The translations under genes were made by a program, and so were the position numbers. A DNA stretch of 64,000 bases from G963556115 sp963666605 (GTDB lineage Bacteria > Planctomycetota > SZUA-567). Location: assembly GCA_965140405.1 (NCBI GenBank), contig OZ223208.1, positions 1,178,001 through 1,242,000 on the forward strand, in the 5' to 3' direction. Positions 24,527 to 34,236 of the stretch are shown here, in pieces (position 1 is the stretch's first letter; each line of letters begins with the position of its first letter). The notes under the pieces are model-generated. The model was not told the DNA's origin. It saw only the letters and a program-made list of their open reading frames with translations, and made no database searches.

Positions 24527-25900
24527 TTAATTACCAGATTTCTTAGCTAAAGCAGCAGCAACGGTCTCTTCTACAAGCTTCATATACTTTGAGTTTAGCT
24601 CTTCTGCTTGCTCTAATGTCTTAGCTTCACTATAGATACGAACAATAGGTTCTGTATTTGACGCTCTTACATGCACCCAACCATTTTCAAAATCAAGCTT
24701 GACTCCATCACGAGTATCTACCTTTTCAGCCTTCTCTAAAGCAAGCCTTTCAAGAACAGGCGCAAGTACACGCTTAGAACATACCACTTTGGTCTTTACA
24801 AACTCATAAGTTGGTATCTTTGCTACAAGTTGGCTAAGGGTCTCACCAGTCTCAATCATATATTGTAAAATAAGCGCCATACCAGTAAGGGCTTCCCTAC
24901 CGTAGTTTATTCTAGGATCTATCACTCCACCATTACCTTCACCACCTGCAGGAGCATTTAACTCTATCATTTTTTCCGCAACATTTACCTCACCCACAGC
25001 TGTACGAACAACCTCACAGCCATATTTTGCCGCAACATCTTCAATCATTCGAGTAGTTGATAGATTGGTCACTACAGGACCAGGATTACTACGGAGAATA
25101 TAATCAGTAGATAGGCACATACTATACTCTTCACCAATATATGAACCATTCTCATCAATAAATGCTATTCTATCAGCATCTGCATCTTGAGCAAAGCCTA
25201 TATCACAGTTATTACGCTCTACAACCTTGCATATTTCGGTAAGGTGTGCTTTTGTAGGCTCTGGGTTACGAGAGAAATTACCGTGTGGCTCACAATATAG
25301 CTCTTCAACTGTTGCGCCAATCTCTTTAAGAAATGCCAAAGCTAACTCTCCACCTGCACCATTACAACAGTCTAGGGCAACATGAAACTTCCTTTTACGC
25401 ATAGCTTCAACGTCTATAATATCTAGTACCTTTTTAAGATGCCTCTCATTAGCCGTATTATCAACCTTTACAGCCTTGATATCTCGCCAGCCTACCTTTG
25501 TTGCATGCCCACCGTAATAGATATCAAGTAGAGCTTTACCTTGTGCATCATTGAGATATACACCATCCTCTCTGAAGAACTTCAAAGCGTTCCATTCAAT
25601 AGTGTTATGACTAGCAGATATCACAATTCCGCCATCAGCACCAAGATCACGAATCATCATAGCAGCTGTAGGAGTACCTACAACACCAATATCAATAATT
25701 TGACACCCTGCAGAGAGAAGTCCTGAGAACACCGCATGCTTTACCATGTCACCCGACGGTCTTGTATCACGTCCTACAACGACAGTACCACCATCGACAT
25801 AGGTACCAAACGCTTCCCCAAGTCTTACACACAACTCTGGTGTAAGGTCAGAACCAACAATCCCTCGTACCCCAGAGATACCAATCATCAAACTACTCAT
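24527..25900 (-). CDS. glmM: Phosphoglucosamine/phosphohexose mutase
   Basis: 457 aa from ATG 25900 (GGAG 7 bp ahead; an ATG two codons upstream is too close to it). Alpha-D-phosphohexomutase. Phosphoserine loop GIVISASHNTIEWN near residue 95-108, metal loop DADADRIAF near 240, sugar loop GEGNGGVI near 325 and phosphate loop VRASNTEPIVRIYSEA near 420. GISGVRGIVG at the start is typical. It should make glucosamine-1-phosphate for peptidoglycan and lipopolysaccharide, but the GlmM name is not certain, as phosphomannomutase/phosphoglucomutase look alike. Confidence 0.85.
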   Translation of the reverse strand: MSSLMIGISGVRGIVGSDLTPELCVRLGEAFGTYVDGGTVVVGRDTRPSGDMVKHAVFSGLLSAGCQIIDIGVVGTPTAAMMIRDLGADGGIVISASHNTIEWNALKFFREDGVYLNDAQGKALLDIYYGGHATKVGWRDIKAVKVDNTANERHLKKVLDIIDVEAMRKRKFHVALDCCNGAGGELALAFLKEIGATVEELYCEPHGNFSRNPEPTKAHLTEICKVVERNNCDIGFAQDADADRIAFIDENGSYIGEEYSMCLSTDYILRSNPGPVVTNLSTTRMIEDVAAKYGCEVVRTAVGEVNVAEKMIELNAPAGGEGNGGVIDPRINYGREALTGMALILQYMIETGETLSQLVAKIPTYEFVKTKVVCSKRVLAPVLERLALEKAEKVDTRDGVKLDFENGWVHVRASNTEPIVRIYSEAKTLEQAEELNSKYMKLVEETVAAALAKKSGN

Positions 25901-26030
25901 ATTCATGCTCCATATTCACATTATATTTTATAAAAATCAAAGTCTTACTATATATGATATTGAAAAACCCATAAAAACCAAAGTCAAATCTATAATTTCT
26001 CTCTTAAAGCTATCTCAACTATCAAACAAA

Positions 26031-26058
26031 GCGGTGCTAAATATAAATTTAGCACCGC
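26031..26058 (-). terminator. Terminator after S41 protease gene
   Basis: GCGGTGCTAAAT and ATTTAGCACCGC pair perfectly round a 4-base ATAA loop, 110 bp after the protease stop. On the minus strand TTTGTTTG follows. Confidence 0.7.
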
Positions 26059-26167
26059 AAATAAATTACTAATAACAATAGAAACAAATCTAAAACCATA
26101 GAGATCATCAAACCCGAATAAAACTTCCAGTACAATCTCGTTAGTCCAAACGATAAAATTTGAGCTA

Positions 26168-28336
26168 TTATTCTGGCTTTTTAACTATTGTGTCTACAAC
26201 CTCTTCATTCTCGTCCCACTTATTTTTAAAAGCATTATAAGCAGGTATATCTGGTAAAGCACCAAGCTTCTCACCCATGATGACTACTGCTCTCTGTAAA
26301 GCTTCACTCGCCTCAAGGTCAGCAGGCATATTATCGACACCACGGCTCTCTCTCACAAATCCAAAGAGTGTCCTTCTGAGCTCTTTACGCACTAATTCTT
26401 TATTCAGTTCAATATCAGGATACGCTTCAACAAGCTGGGCATAAAGCTCATCAAAGTATGGGTAAGCAGCAGGGTCATTATTATCAAAATTCATAGCTTC
26501 AAAGAAAGCTTGTTCATTCTCGTCAAAACGCTTCTCAAGCCATACAGCGATATCTCTATTTTCAAGTTGCTTGATGCGTAGCTTCCTCTCAGCAGAGGTA
26601 AACTCCTCTTCATCCTGCTCGACATGAGGCTTGATACCCTTGTCACGCCCATGAATACACTCACCATTTGGCAGATAATACTTTGCAATTGTCAGTTTTA
26701 GCCTACTGTTACCCCTTGTTGCCTTCACAGGCAGTAGCATCTGAACCGACCCTTTACCATAGGTCTTTGTACCTACTAGGGTAGCACGTTTATGGTCACG
26801 CAAAGCTCCAGAGACAATCTCACTCGCCGAAGCCGAGCCACCATTTACAAGAACTACCATTGGACCGGTATATGTCGGATCACCAAGTATTCTAGATTCA
26901 TAATTACGCTGTTTAGAAATTTTACCCTTACTATATACGATAAGTTTATTTCTCTCTAGGAACTCTTCACTAACCTTTATCGCTTCAGATAATAGCCCTC
27001 CAGGGTTATTTCTCAAGTCAAGTATAAGTCCTTCCATTCCTGCTTCTTCAAGTTTTAGTAATGCTTTATGAAGTTCAGAGCTAGTAGAGACCTTCCTCTC
27101 AGGGTCATCTTGAAAACCAGTCAGTAATACATACCCAATCTTACCTGGTAACATCTGTGAATAAATCATAGGCAGAGTAATCAACTCTCTCTGTATAACC
27201 ATCTCTTGAGGAGCATCCCACCCAGCCCTTACTACCTTCACTTTGACAGAATCACCCGGCTTTCCTTTGAGCAACTTGATTATCTTACTCAACTCCATAT
27301 TTGTAATATCTACACCATCAATTTCTAGAATCACATCCATAGCTTTCAAATCTGCTTTGGCTGCAGGTTTTCCCCACATAGGAGAGAGGATAGTAAAGTA
27401 TCCGTCGCGCATTCCGACATACGCCCCAATGCCACCATAGTCACCATGCATACTATTGAGCATCTCTTGATAATCTTCTTCATCTAAGTAATCATTGAAA
27501 TCATCTAGGCTCTGCACCAATCTTTTTGCTGCAATAGATGCAAGGTTTTCGCTCTTTAATTGCTCCGCCTCATTAGGATCTGTAGTATCAAATGCATAAC
27601 GAGTGCGTATCTGCTCTACAATCTCCCCAATAAGATCTTTTGCAAAGTCGTCGCTCTCTACCTCTTTGGAGTATTCACTATCGAGCTTGAGAATAAGTGC
27701 CGCCTCCTGACCATTCTTTCCTGGATTCTTTGCTAATTCTTCCAGCATACCTCGTGACTCTTCGTACCTTCCCAGCCTACCGAGAGTCAGCACAGCCTTT
27801 TCAGAAGCAGAAACACTGCTAGAGTTTTCAGCAATATCAACAAGAACCTTTACAGCCGAAGGTGCGTAACTCAAATTCCAAAGACTTTGAGCAACTTCCA
27901 CCTTGACAACATCACTTAAATCTTTATCTTTCAAGATATTACGAAGCCTAGCCTTAGCATAACCGCCCCCTTCACTTCCCAAGACATCACATGCATCTAT
28001 GCGGCGCTGAATAGGCATGCTATTATCTCGTATTATTTCTTCAAGCTTTAGAGCTGCTTCACGCTGCGCTCCCATACTCATTAGGGCATAACCAATAGCC
28101 ACAGCTTCTGTCGGAGAAGCACTAGAAAGTTTTAGCGTCAATGCATCTTCATAGCTCTCACCAAGGCCAGCAAGCTCTCTAGCAGAACTCCATACCGGCT
28201 CAACATCTCCAGCAGGTAAAGCATTTAAAATAGCCTCAATCTTTGTTTCATCAATATTATCTACAGCATAAAGTCTGTTGTTTAATAAACTTAAACATAC
28301 TAACACTATTAGTAAAAACTTTGCTAATTTACTCAT
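26168..28336 (-). CDS. C-terminal processing protease (S41) with HEAT-like N-terminus
   Basis: 722 aa, larger than typical CtpA (about 450). Signal peptide at 1-25. Residues about 30-230 are helical HEAT-like repeats (DVVKVEVAQSLWNLSYAPSAVKVLVDIA). A PDZ domain lies at about 300-380 (GGIGAYVGMRDGYFTILSPM). The S41 catalytic domain covers about 390-570 with the serine in GGSASASEIVSG and the lysine in GTKTYGKGSVQ. A helical tail of about 150 residues follows. It should cleave proteins in the periplasm. Start: AAAGGAG precedes two adjacent ATGs; the second is better spaced. The HEAT part may hold substrates or adaptors (inference). Confidence 0.9.
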   Translation of the reverse strand: MSKLAKFLLIVLVCLSLLNNRLYAVDNIDETKIEAILNALPAGDVEPVWSSARELAGLGESYEDALTLKLSSASPTEAVAIGYALMSMGAQREAALKLEEIIRDNSMPIQRRIDACDVLGSEGGGYAKARLRNILKDKDLSDVVKVEVAQSLWNLSYAPSAVKVLVDIAENSSSVSASEKAVLTLGRLGRYEESRGMLEELAKNPGKNGQEAALILKLDSEYSKEVESDDFAKDLIGEIVEQIRTRYAFDTTDPNEAEQLKSENLASIAAKRLVQSLDDFNDYLDEEDYQEMLNSMHGDYGGIGAYVGMRDGYFTILSPMWGKPAAKADLKAMDVILEIDGVDITNMELSKIIKLLKGKPGDSVKVKVVRAGWDAPQEMVIQRELITLPMIYSQMLPGKIGYVLLTGFQDDPERKVSTSSELHKALLKLEEAGMEGLILDLRNNPGGLLSEAIKVSEEFLERNKLIVYSKGKISKQRNYESRILGDPTYTGPMVVLVNGGSASASEIVSGALRDHKRATLVGTKTYGKGSVQMLLPVKATRGNSRLKLTIAKYYLPNGECIHGRDKGIKPHVEQDEEEFTSAERKLRIKQLENRDIAVWLEKRFDENEQAFFEAMNFDNNDPAAYPYFDELYAQLVEAYPDIELNKELVRKELRRTLFGFVRESRGVDNMPADLEASEALQRAVVIMGEKLGALPDIPAYNAFKNKWDENEEVVDTIVKKPE

Positions 28337-28814
28337 CATTCTCCTTTAATGCTATTATCACAACTATTCAAAACTGGTATCAACAGTGAACAGTTACATA
28401 AATATTTATACAATAAGTATATCATTTATGGCCAAATAATCCTTCTTATTTAAAAAAAGTTATATATACACACATGTAAAATACAGATAATATTCAATTT
28501 ATTTCAGTAATTTTGCTTTTTCCTCTCCTTAAATGCTATCAAATCTCACAATGTTACTATAAATGGCATAAGACACACTCACCTAACTATCATAATACCT
28601 ATACGATCATTGTCATCCTAACAAATACTCATTAATGCTTATATTATCAGTTAATCCGAAGATGACTAGGCATGATTTGATCATATACTCTCTCGCAGTA
28701 ACCTCACAATAAAATTTCACCTTGGATAATAAAAGTAGTTCCATTTTTATAAAAATACGTTATACTATTAAAGCATCAAGATAACTCTTTATTGTCTTCT
28801 TACAGGTTGGGTTT
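28337..28814. other. Divergent intergenic region upstream of sigma factor
   Basis: No gene seen. AT-rich. It must hold the protease promoter on the minus strand, which I could not place. For the plus strand, TATACT (28761-28766) with TTCCAT (28739-28744) 16 bp upstream is a plausible but weak promoter for the sigma factor gene, 49 bp ahead of its start. Confidence 0.4.
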
Positions 28815-29648
28815 ATGGCTGATAGCGACATTGCAATATATCTAAAAGAAATTAGTGAGTTCAAGCTTCTAAGTGGTGATGAAGAAAAAGACCTCGCTCG
28901 CAAGATTTCGGTTGGAGAAGAGTGGGCACGCGAAGACCTTATCAGGAGCAATCTTAGGCTTGTGGTCTCAATCGCTAAGAAGTTCACCAATAGAGGCTTA
29001 CCACTATTAGACCTTATAGCCGAAGGGAACTTCGGGCTTATGAAGGCAGTAGACCGCTTCAAAGCAGAAGAAGATAAACGCTTTTCAACCTATGCTTCAT
29101 GGTGGATCAAGCAATCCATCCGTAGAGCTTTAGCAGCCAAGGTCAAGAACGTTAGAGTTCCAGCTTACATGGTAGAATTGGTCAACCGCTGGAGACAGAC
29201 TACAAATGAGCTCAGCCAACAATACCACCGTCCACCAGACCCTAGTGAAGTTGCGGCAATTCTAGATATTCCAGAAGATAAAATTGAGATTATTCTCAAA
29301 GCTATCGGGGCAGGTTCATCATCATCATTCACAGGCCAACGCTATAATGACGAAGACGGCAATGGAATGGAAGATGTTATAGCAATAGCCGCAGTTTCAA
29401 GAAATGAGTCAAAAAGTTCTGGAGCTTACAGCGATGAAGATGAAAAGAAGCTACTCTTACTACTTGACTGCATTGACGAACGGTCTTCATTAATTATTAA
29501 AAATCGCTATGGAATTGGTGTAAATGACACCATGACTCTCGAAGATATTGGCGATAAGGTACTAAATAAATCCATAACAAGAGAGAGAGTTAGACAGATT
29601 GAGACAAAAGCCCTACGTGAACTTCTAAAAATAATATCAGACGACTAA
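28815..29648 (+). CDS. RNA polymerase sigma-70 factor (RpoD/RpoS-like, short)
   Basis: 277 aa, lacking region 1.1, so the size of group 1/2 short sigma factors. Region 1.2 starts at about residue 3 (DIAIYLKEI). Region 2 is very well kept (RSNLRLVVSIAKKF at 44-57, FSTYASWWIKQSIRRAL at 90-106). Region 4.2 reads TRERVRQIETKALREL. The turn before region 4.2 (IGDKVLNKSITRER) is about two residues longer than usual. This can be either the main sigma or a RpoS-type paralogue; a full genome is needed to tell. A CAGGTTGGG-type leader precedes the ATG. Confidence 0.9.
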   Translation: MADSDIAIYLKEISEFKLLSGDEEKDLARKISVGEEWAREDLIRSNLRLVVSIAKKFTNRGLPLLDLIAEGNFGLMKAVDRFKAEEDKRFSTYASWWIKQSIRRALAAKVKNVRVPAYMVELVNRWRQTTNELSQQYHRPPDPSEVAAILDIPEDKIEIILKAIGAGSSSSFTGQRYNDEDGNGMEDVIAIAAVSRNESKSSGAYSDEDEKKLLLLLDCIDERSSLIIKNRYGIGVNDTMTLEDIGDKVLNKSITRERVRQIETKALRELLKIISDD

Positions 29649-29679
29649 TACTTTTAATGAGTAATACTCTGATCAACAT

Positions 29680-30747
29680 ATGGATGAGCATAACAATATG
29701 GACGAACTAACGTTAGAAAAATCAAAGTCAAAGCAGAACAAACTCGTTTTATATATCATACTGGTTACAGTTGCTATACTATGGGGTTTCCTTACCCCTA
29801 CCTTCTGGCCTGAACTATCTCAGAAGTACTTCTTCATGCCAATACTCGGTGTACTTGCCGCAACAGTAGCAAATACTACCCCAGTAGCAGCTGGCTTAGT
29901 ATACTTTCCAATCCTGACATACCTAAAGATATCCCCATTAGAAGCAGTACTATATACAATGATGATCCAAAGTTACGGAATGGGTATCGGAGCTATCAGA
30001 TGGTTTATTGAGGATAAAAGACTCTTTTTGTGGAAAGTCCTACCTATCTGCCTAACCTTCGGTGCACTTGGAGCATTTTCAGGAATTATGCTCTTCCCCT
30101 TAGACAATCCTGGAGTTCTCAAAAAGGGCTTCAATATTATCTCCTTTATTCTTGTAAGTGCAATCTTCTACTCAGTTATTAAAAAACACCGCTATCCAAA
30201 GACATCGGTAGCCCTTACCAAAAAGAATATAACCCTTCTTATAATCTGCGCATATGCCGGTGGTATATTTACAGGATGGCTAGGATTTGGGGTAGACACA
30301 GTAGTCTACTTCCTGCTTACACTTGTATTCAGGGTTCAGCCAGCAATCGCAATTGTTACAAGCATTGCACTAATGACAGGTATTTCAATATTTGGTACAA
30401 GTCTACACTATATTCTGCACCCTGAAGTACTACCTTGGGGTATCTGGTACTCAGCTCTTCCTGGAGTAACATTAGGCGGTATCTTCCTTGCAGCATACCT
30501 AACAACAGAAGTAACAATGAAGAAGTTCTTCATGATCTTTATCTTCTTCCTACTTGCTGAGTTTGGGGTTATCAGTCTAACTCAGATTACCCTTACTGTA
30601 GGATATGTTATCCAATTCGTCATTATCAACGCTCTGGTATTATACTTGGTATATATCCATATCCGTCTATTCAGACAAAGCTATGTCGATTTCTGGATTG
30701 CGGCGGAGACAGGCACTATAGATAGCGATTCAAATACAGCCAAATAA
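29680..30747 (+). CDS. TauE/SafE-type membrane transporter
   Basis: 355 aa with about 9 membrane helices, first one at 25-45 after a charged cytoplasmic start. Fits the TauE/SafE (sulfite or organosulfonate exporter-like) family in size and in GFGVDTVVYFLLTLVF with preceding GGIFTGWLGF. Substrate unknown. 31 bp after the sigma gene, so possibly co-transcribed with it. A second ATG at 29698 is an alternative start. Confidence 0.7.
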   Translation: MDEHNNMDELTLEKSKSKQNKLVLYIILVTVAILWGFLTPTFWPELSQKYFFMPILGVLAATVANTTPVAAGLVYFPILTYLKISPLEAVLYTMMIQSYGMGIGAIRWFIEDKRLFLWKVLPICLTFGALGAFSGIMLFPLDNPGVLKKGFNIISFILVSAIFYSVIKKHRYPKTSVALTKKNITLLIICAYAGGIFTGWLGFGVDTVVYFLLTLVFRVQPAIAIVTSIALMTGISIFGTSLHYILHPEVLPWGIWYSALPGVTLGGIFLAAYLTTEVTMKKFFMIFIFFLLAEFGVISLTQITLTVGYVIQFVIINALVLYLVYIHIRLFRQSYVDFWIAAETGTIDSDSNTAK

Positions 30748-30769
30748 CTGTATTCCGGAGAGACTTTTT

Positions 30770-30800
30770 AAGGGTTGCTCATCACAGAGCAACCCTTATA
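30770..30800 (+). terminator. Hairpin terminator 10 bp before uvrC-like gene
   Basis: AAGGGTTGCTC and GAGCAACCCTT pair perfectly round a 6-base loop (30781-30786), followed by an AT-rich run. It ends the transporter transcript but lies only about 10 bp before the next start at 30811. Confidence 0.75.
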
Positions 30801-30810
30801 ATATATAATT

Positions 30811-32142
30811 ATGACAAATAAAGAGTTATTAGAAAAAGCCAAAAGCCTCCCAGCCAAACCTGGTGTCTATATAATGAAAGACATCTCAGGCGCAGAGATA
30901 TATGTGGGTAAGGCAAAAAATCTTCCCAAGCGAGTAATCTCTTACTTTCAAAAGAGTGATCACACACCAAAGACGATTGCACTGGTTGAAAATATCATTG
31001 ATTTCGAATATATTGTTACAGAGACCGAACTTGAGGCATTACTGCTTGAGAGCAGACTTATAAAGGATCTGCAACCTAAGTATAATATTATGCTCAAGCA
31101 TAATGAAATGTACCCCTATATTGAGATCACAATAGAGGAAGACTTTCCTCAGGTAATCGTAACAAGAAAAAAGAACAACCCAAAGTCACGCTACTTCGGC
31201 CCCTTTGTTGCAACAGGAGACCTAAAGGCCTGCATATCTCAGCTACAACGAATATTCCAATTCAGAGCTTGCAAACGAAATATCAAAGCAGGAGACAAAA
31301 AAGCTTTCACCCAAAGAGGCTGCCTAAACTTTCACATCGGTAGGTGTGGTGGAGTATGTAGAGGAGAGGTAAGTAAGAAGGAGTACCGCAAAAGAATCTC
31401 TGGGCTTATCAGGTTTCTCTCAGGCCAGAAGAAAGATCTCATTGAAGATCTGCGTAAGGATATGATAAAAGCCTCAAAGGAGTACCAATTTGAAGAAGCT
31501 GGTTCCCTTAGAGACCTAATTACAGCGCTGGAAAATCTAAATCAATACCCTGAGCTTGACGATTCCCTTGCACCTATGGCGCCAGTGATCGAGGTTGAAA
31601 AAGGACTACTGCGCCTCCAAGAAGCCCTCAAACTTGACTTCACCCCAACAACTATAGAAGGAATAGATATAGCAAACTTACAAGGTGGAGAGACTGTTGG
31701 CTCTCTAGTAAGCTTTGTCGATGGCCAACCATTCAAAGACGGCTACCGTAGATTCAGAATCAAGACTGTTGAAGGACAGGATGACTTCGGGTGTATTAAT
31801 GAGGTCGTAAGTAGACGATACGGAAGAATAGTAAGAGAGAATGGTAAACTACCAGATATAATACTTATAGATGGTGGCAAGGGACAGTTACACTCCGCTT
31901 CTGATGCCCTCAAAGCGATTGGTGCAAAGCCCAAAGCTCTAATCTCAATCGCAAAAAAAGAGGAACTAATTTACCGTGAAGGCTATAGCGAACCGATACG
32001 CATGACCAAGCGAAATGAAGGCCTACGCCTACTTATGCATGTCAGAGACGAATCCCACCGTTTTGCCCAACACTACCACCATATTCTCAGGCGTAAAGCA
32101 GTATTTGGCGAATCGACAAATGGAAAGATTGCAAAGAAATAG
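30811..32142 (+). CDS. uvrC: UvrC-like excinuclease subunit lacking the HhH domain
   Basis: 443 aa; typical UvrC is about 600. The N-terminal GIY-YIG nuclease is intact (KPGVYIMKD, EIYVGKAKNLPKRV). The Cys-containing CLNFHIGRCGGVCRG segment and a UVR motif (KEYQFEEAGSLRDLITALE, about 220-238) follow. The 5' nuclease domain is present, with DIILIDGGKGQL and RDESHRFAQHYHHILRRK. The frame ends shortly after, so the C-terminal tandem helix-hairpin-helix DNA-binding domain is absent. No ribosome binding site is visible. The next gene, convergent, ends 4 bp away, so this is not a simple frameshift artefact. uvrB lies about 5.5 kb downstream. Confidence 0.9.
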   Translation: MTNKELLEKAKSLPAKPGVYIMKDISGAEIYVGKAKNLPKRVISYFQKSDHTPKTIALVENIIDFEYIVTETELEALLLESRLIKDLQPKYNIMLKHNEMYPYIEITIEEDFPQVIVTRKKNNPKSRYFGPFVATGDLKACISQLQRIFQFRACKRNIKAGDKKAFTQRGCLNFHIGRCGGVCRGEVSKKEYRKRISGLIRFLSGQKKDLIEDLRKDMIKASKEYQFEEAGSLRDLITALENLNQYPELDDSLAPMAPVIEVEKGLLRLQEALKLDFTPTTIEGIDIANLQGGETVGSLVSFVDGQPFKDGYRRFRIKTVEGQDDFGCINEVVSRRYGRIVRENGKLPDIILIDGGKGQLHSASDALKAIGAKPKALISIAKKEELIYREGYSEPIRMTKRNEGLRLLMHVRDESHRFAQHYHHILRRKAVFGESTNGKIAKK

Positions 32143-32146
32143 CCTG

Positions 32147-32821
32147 CTATACGAATTTTCTACCGGAGTAGACTGTAAATATAAAGTTCTTATACCAACA
32201 CTCCACATCTGCGAACCCAGCTTCAATAAGCCAAGAGAGCTGCTCTTGTAAAGTAGACATCTTGTCTTCCTTCATCCGTTCTTCAGATGCAGCAAGCAAT
32301 TCATCGCTCACTCCGAGATCTCTCATAGCCCCATACCACTCAGATCTATATATCCCCTCAATATTGCTAGTACTTCCTAATACTTGGTCAGCATTAATGA
32401 AAATACCACCATCATTAAGCAACCCATACATCTTCCTAAAAAGCTCATATTTATCTCTACCTTCTACATGATGTATAGATAACGAAGAAACCACAGCATC
32501 ATATCCACATCCTACCTCAACAGTCAGATAGTTACCCTCTAGCAGCTCTACCCCTCGACCATCAAATCTCTTTTCTGCCTCTTCGAGCATCTTGCTAGAC
32601 ATATCAATACCTGTAATCTGAGCATCAGGGTATTCTTCAAGAATAAATGCAGAGAGTAGCCCTGTTCCAATCCCAAGATCAAGGATTTTTGGAGCATTAT
32701 TATCTATCGTTTTAATTATAGCAATAGCTGACCCGTAAAAATCATCAAAACAAGGAATTAGCAACCTCCGATTTGCATCATATTGCTTTGCAACATTATC
32801 AAATGCTTCTTTAATACCCAT
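32147..32821 (-). CDS. SAM-dependent methyltransferase
   Basis: 224 aa class I methyltransferase. SAM-binding motif ILDLGIGTGLLS at about 44-55, acidic end of strand 2 in ITGIDMSSKML, and DAVVSSLSIHHVEG at about 110-123. Resembles UbiE/Smt-type small-molecule methyltransferases; substrate unknown. It converges on uvrC with 4 bp between the stops and lies 16 bp after the HIT gene, so these two are likely co-transcribed. Confidence 0.85.
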   Translation of the reverse strand: MGIKEAFDNVAKQYDANRRLLIPCFDDFYGSAIAIIKTIDNNAPKILDLGIGTGLLSAFILEEYPDAQITGIDMSSKMLEEAEKRFDGRGVELLEGNYLTVEVGCGYDAVVSSLSIHHVEGRDKYELFRKMYGLLNDGGIFINADQVLGSTSNIEGIYRSEWYGAMRDLGVSDELLAASEERMKEDKMSTLQEQLSWLIEAGFADVECWYKNFIFTVYSGRKFV

Positions 32822-32837
32822 ATTATCACTACATCCT

Positions 32838-33188
32838 CTACACTATACCCTCACCAAAATCTACGCCACCAAGAAGGTGGAGATGAATATGGTATACAGT
32901 CTGCCCTGCTCCTGCTCCGGAATTCATCACAGTTCTAAATGACTTCAAACCTTCTTGCTTGGCAACCTTGGCCGCAGCAAGGTTCATCCACCCAAGTATC
33001 TGAACATCTTTCTCCTCACAATCACCAAGCATGCAAATCTCAGCCGTCTTTGGAATTATCAGAATATGCACCGGTGCCTGCGGACTAATATCTCTAAAAG
33101 CCATCACATTCTCATCTTCATACACTATGTCAGACGGTATCTCACCCCTTATAATTTTAGCAAAGATATTCTCATTATCGTATTTCAT
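32838..33188 (-). CDS. HIT-family nucleotide hydrolase (HinT-like)
   Basis: 116 aa from MKYDNENIF, with AAGGAGA ahead; an in-frame ATG 45 bp upstream is less likely. HIT motif YHIHLHLLGG near residue 96-105 holds the catalytic histidines. NIFAKIIRGEIPSDIVYEDENVMAFRDI is the conserved opening. HinT proteins hydrolyse AMP-lysine-type phosphoramidates. Followed 16 bp later by a methyltransferase. Confidence 0.92.
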   Translation of the reverse strand: MKYDNENIFAKIIRGEIPSDIVYEDENVMAFRDISPQAPVHILIIPKTAEICMLGDCEEKDVQILGWMNLAAAKVAKQEGLKSFRTVMNSGAGAGQTVYHIHLHLLGGVDFGEGIV

Positions 33189-33718
33189 ATATACTCTCCT
33201 TATAAATCCAGTATGTCCCTTATAGTATACCAATCACTCCTATAAAGAAAACACAAAAAAGCATATCTTCTACAATTACATATATCTACTTACTGTACAA
33301 ACTTTTACAACTATTCACTCCTACACTTACTACCAACTTAATATAGCTACTCAAATACACCAGATAACACCAACAATCAACACAACACCTAACTATATAA
33401 AGGGATAACAATTCAAGCCATCCATTATTCAAAATACCCTACCTTAATTAACCATATATTAAGTCATAAGAATTTCTCCAAAGTCTCAACTTAAATTTTT
33501 GTAAATTATAAATCATAAATAAAAATATTACCTATATATATTATAAAGGGTTGCTTTATACTCTATTATTACTATAAATATAATGCACGATAAACACAGG
33601 ACTTCCCCTTTGGGCTAATTATTTTTACCCATAAGGCTAGAAACTGTTGTTTCATATTTTTGACTTATGCAAAAATTATTTTATGATGAATTGATAGACA
33701 AACGAAAGGTAGAGATCT
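33189..33718. other. Gene-free divergent region
   Basis: About 530 bp, very AT-rich, with no gene. It contains the yajC promoter at its right end. A short GC-richer stretch (33601-33645, CCCCTTTGGG and ACCCATAAGG) might fold but no clear stem was found. Confidence 0.5.
33660..33687 (+). promoter_or_regulatory. Promoter of yajC-secDF
   Basis: TTGACT (33660-33665) and TATGAT (33682-33687) are 16 bp apart, 31 bp before the yajC start. It is one of the best matches to a sigma-70 promoter in the window. Confidence 0.7.
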
Positions 33719-34150
33719 ATGAATGCGTATGCAGTAGAAGGAGATAGCACCGCGGTAGCGACAGGAACAGACGCAACAACAACACAACCAGCAGATGGGG
33801 CAGAAGGTGCATCACCAAGCTTTTTTGATAGCCCAATGATGTTGGTAGGTCTAGGTGCAGTATGGATTTACCTCATTTACTCTATGAGAAAGAACAAAAA
33901 GAAACAAAAAGCAGCCAAAGAAAAACTCAATGAACTTAAAAAAGGCAATAAGATCATCACAATTGGCCGTATTCACGGAACAATTGTCAAGCTAACAGAT
34001 GATACCTTTACTATCAAGCCAGACAACAAGAGCGATTTTACTCTTACTTTTGATCGTTCAGCTATTATGACAGTAATTGATGAAAATGCAAAAGAGGGAG
34101 ACAAGCCAGAGGTAGAAGAAGGTGTTGCAGAGAAAATTGAACAGAAATAA
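33719..34150 (+). CDS. yajC: Preprotein translocase subunit YajC
   Basis: 143 aa. A Thr/Ala-rich start of about 38 residues, then one membrane helix (MMLVGLGAVWIYLIY), a basic RKNKKKQK stretch, and the YajC domain (LKKGNKIITIGRIHGTIVKLTDDTFTI). It assists SecDF in protein export. 86 bp upstream of secDF, as in many bacteria, and probably in one operon. The long N-terminal extension and acidic tail are slightly unusual. AAGGTAGAG precedes the ATG. Confidence 0.93.
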   Translation: MNAYAVEGDSTAVATGTDATTTQPADGAEGASPSFFDSPMMLVGLGAVWIYLIYSMRKNKKKQKAAKEKLNELKKGNKIITIGRIHGTIVKLTDDTFTIKPDNKSDFTLTFDRSAIMTVIDENAKEGDKPEVEEGVAEKIEQK

Positions 34151-34236
34151 TTTTCTTATTTCCTTGGTGATTTTTTAAAATAATATATTCGAATTGATCT
34201 ATAAATTATAGCATCTTTAGATTTGGGGAACAGTAA

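Noticed and set aside
30811..32142. UvrC shortened by a frameshift
   Set aside because: The convergent gene stops 4 bp away, leaving no room for the missing domain.
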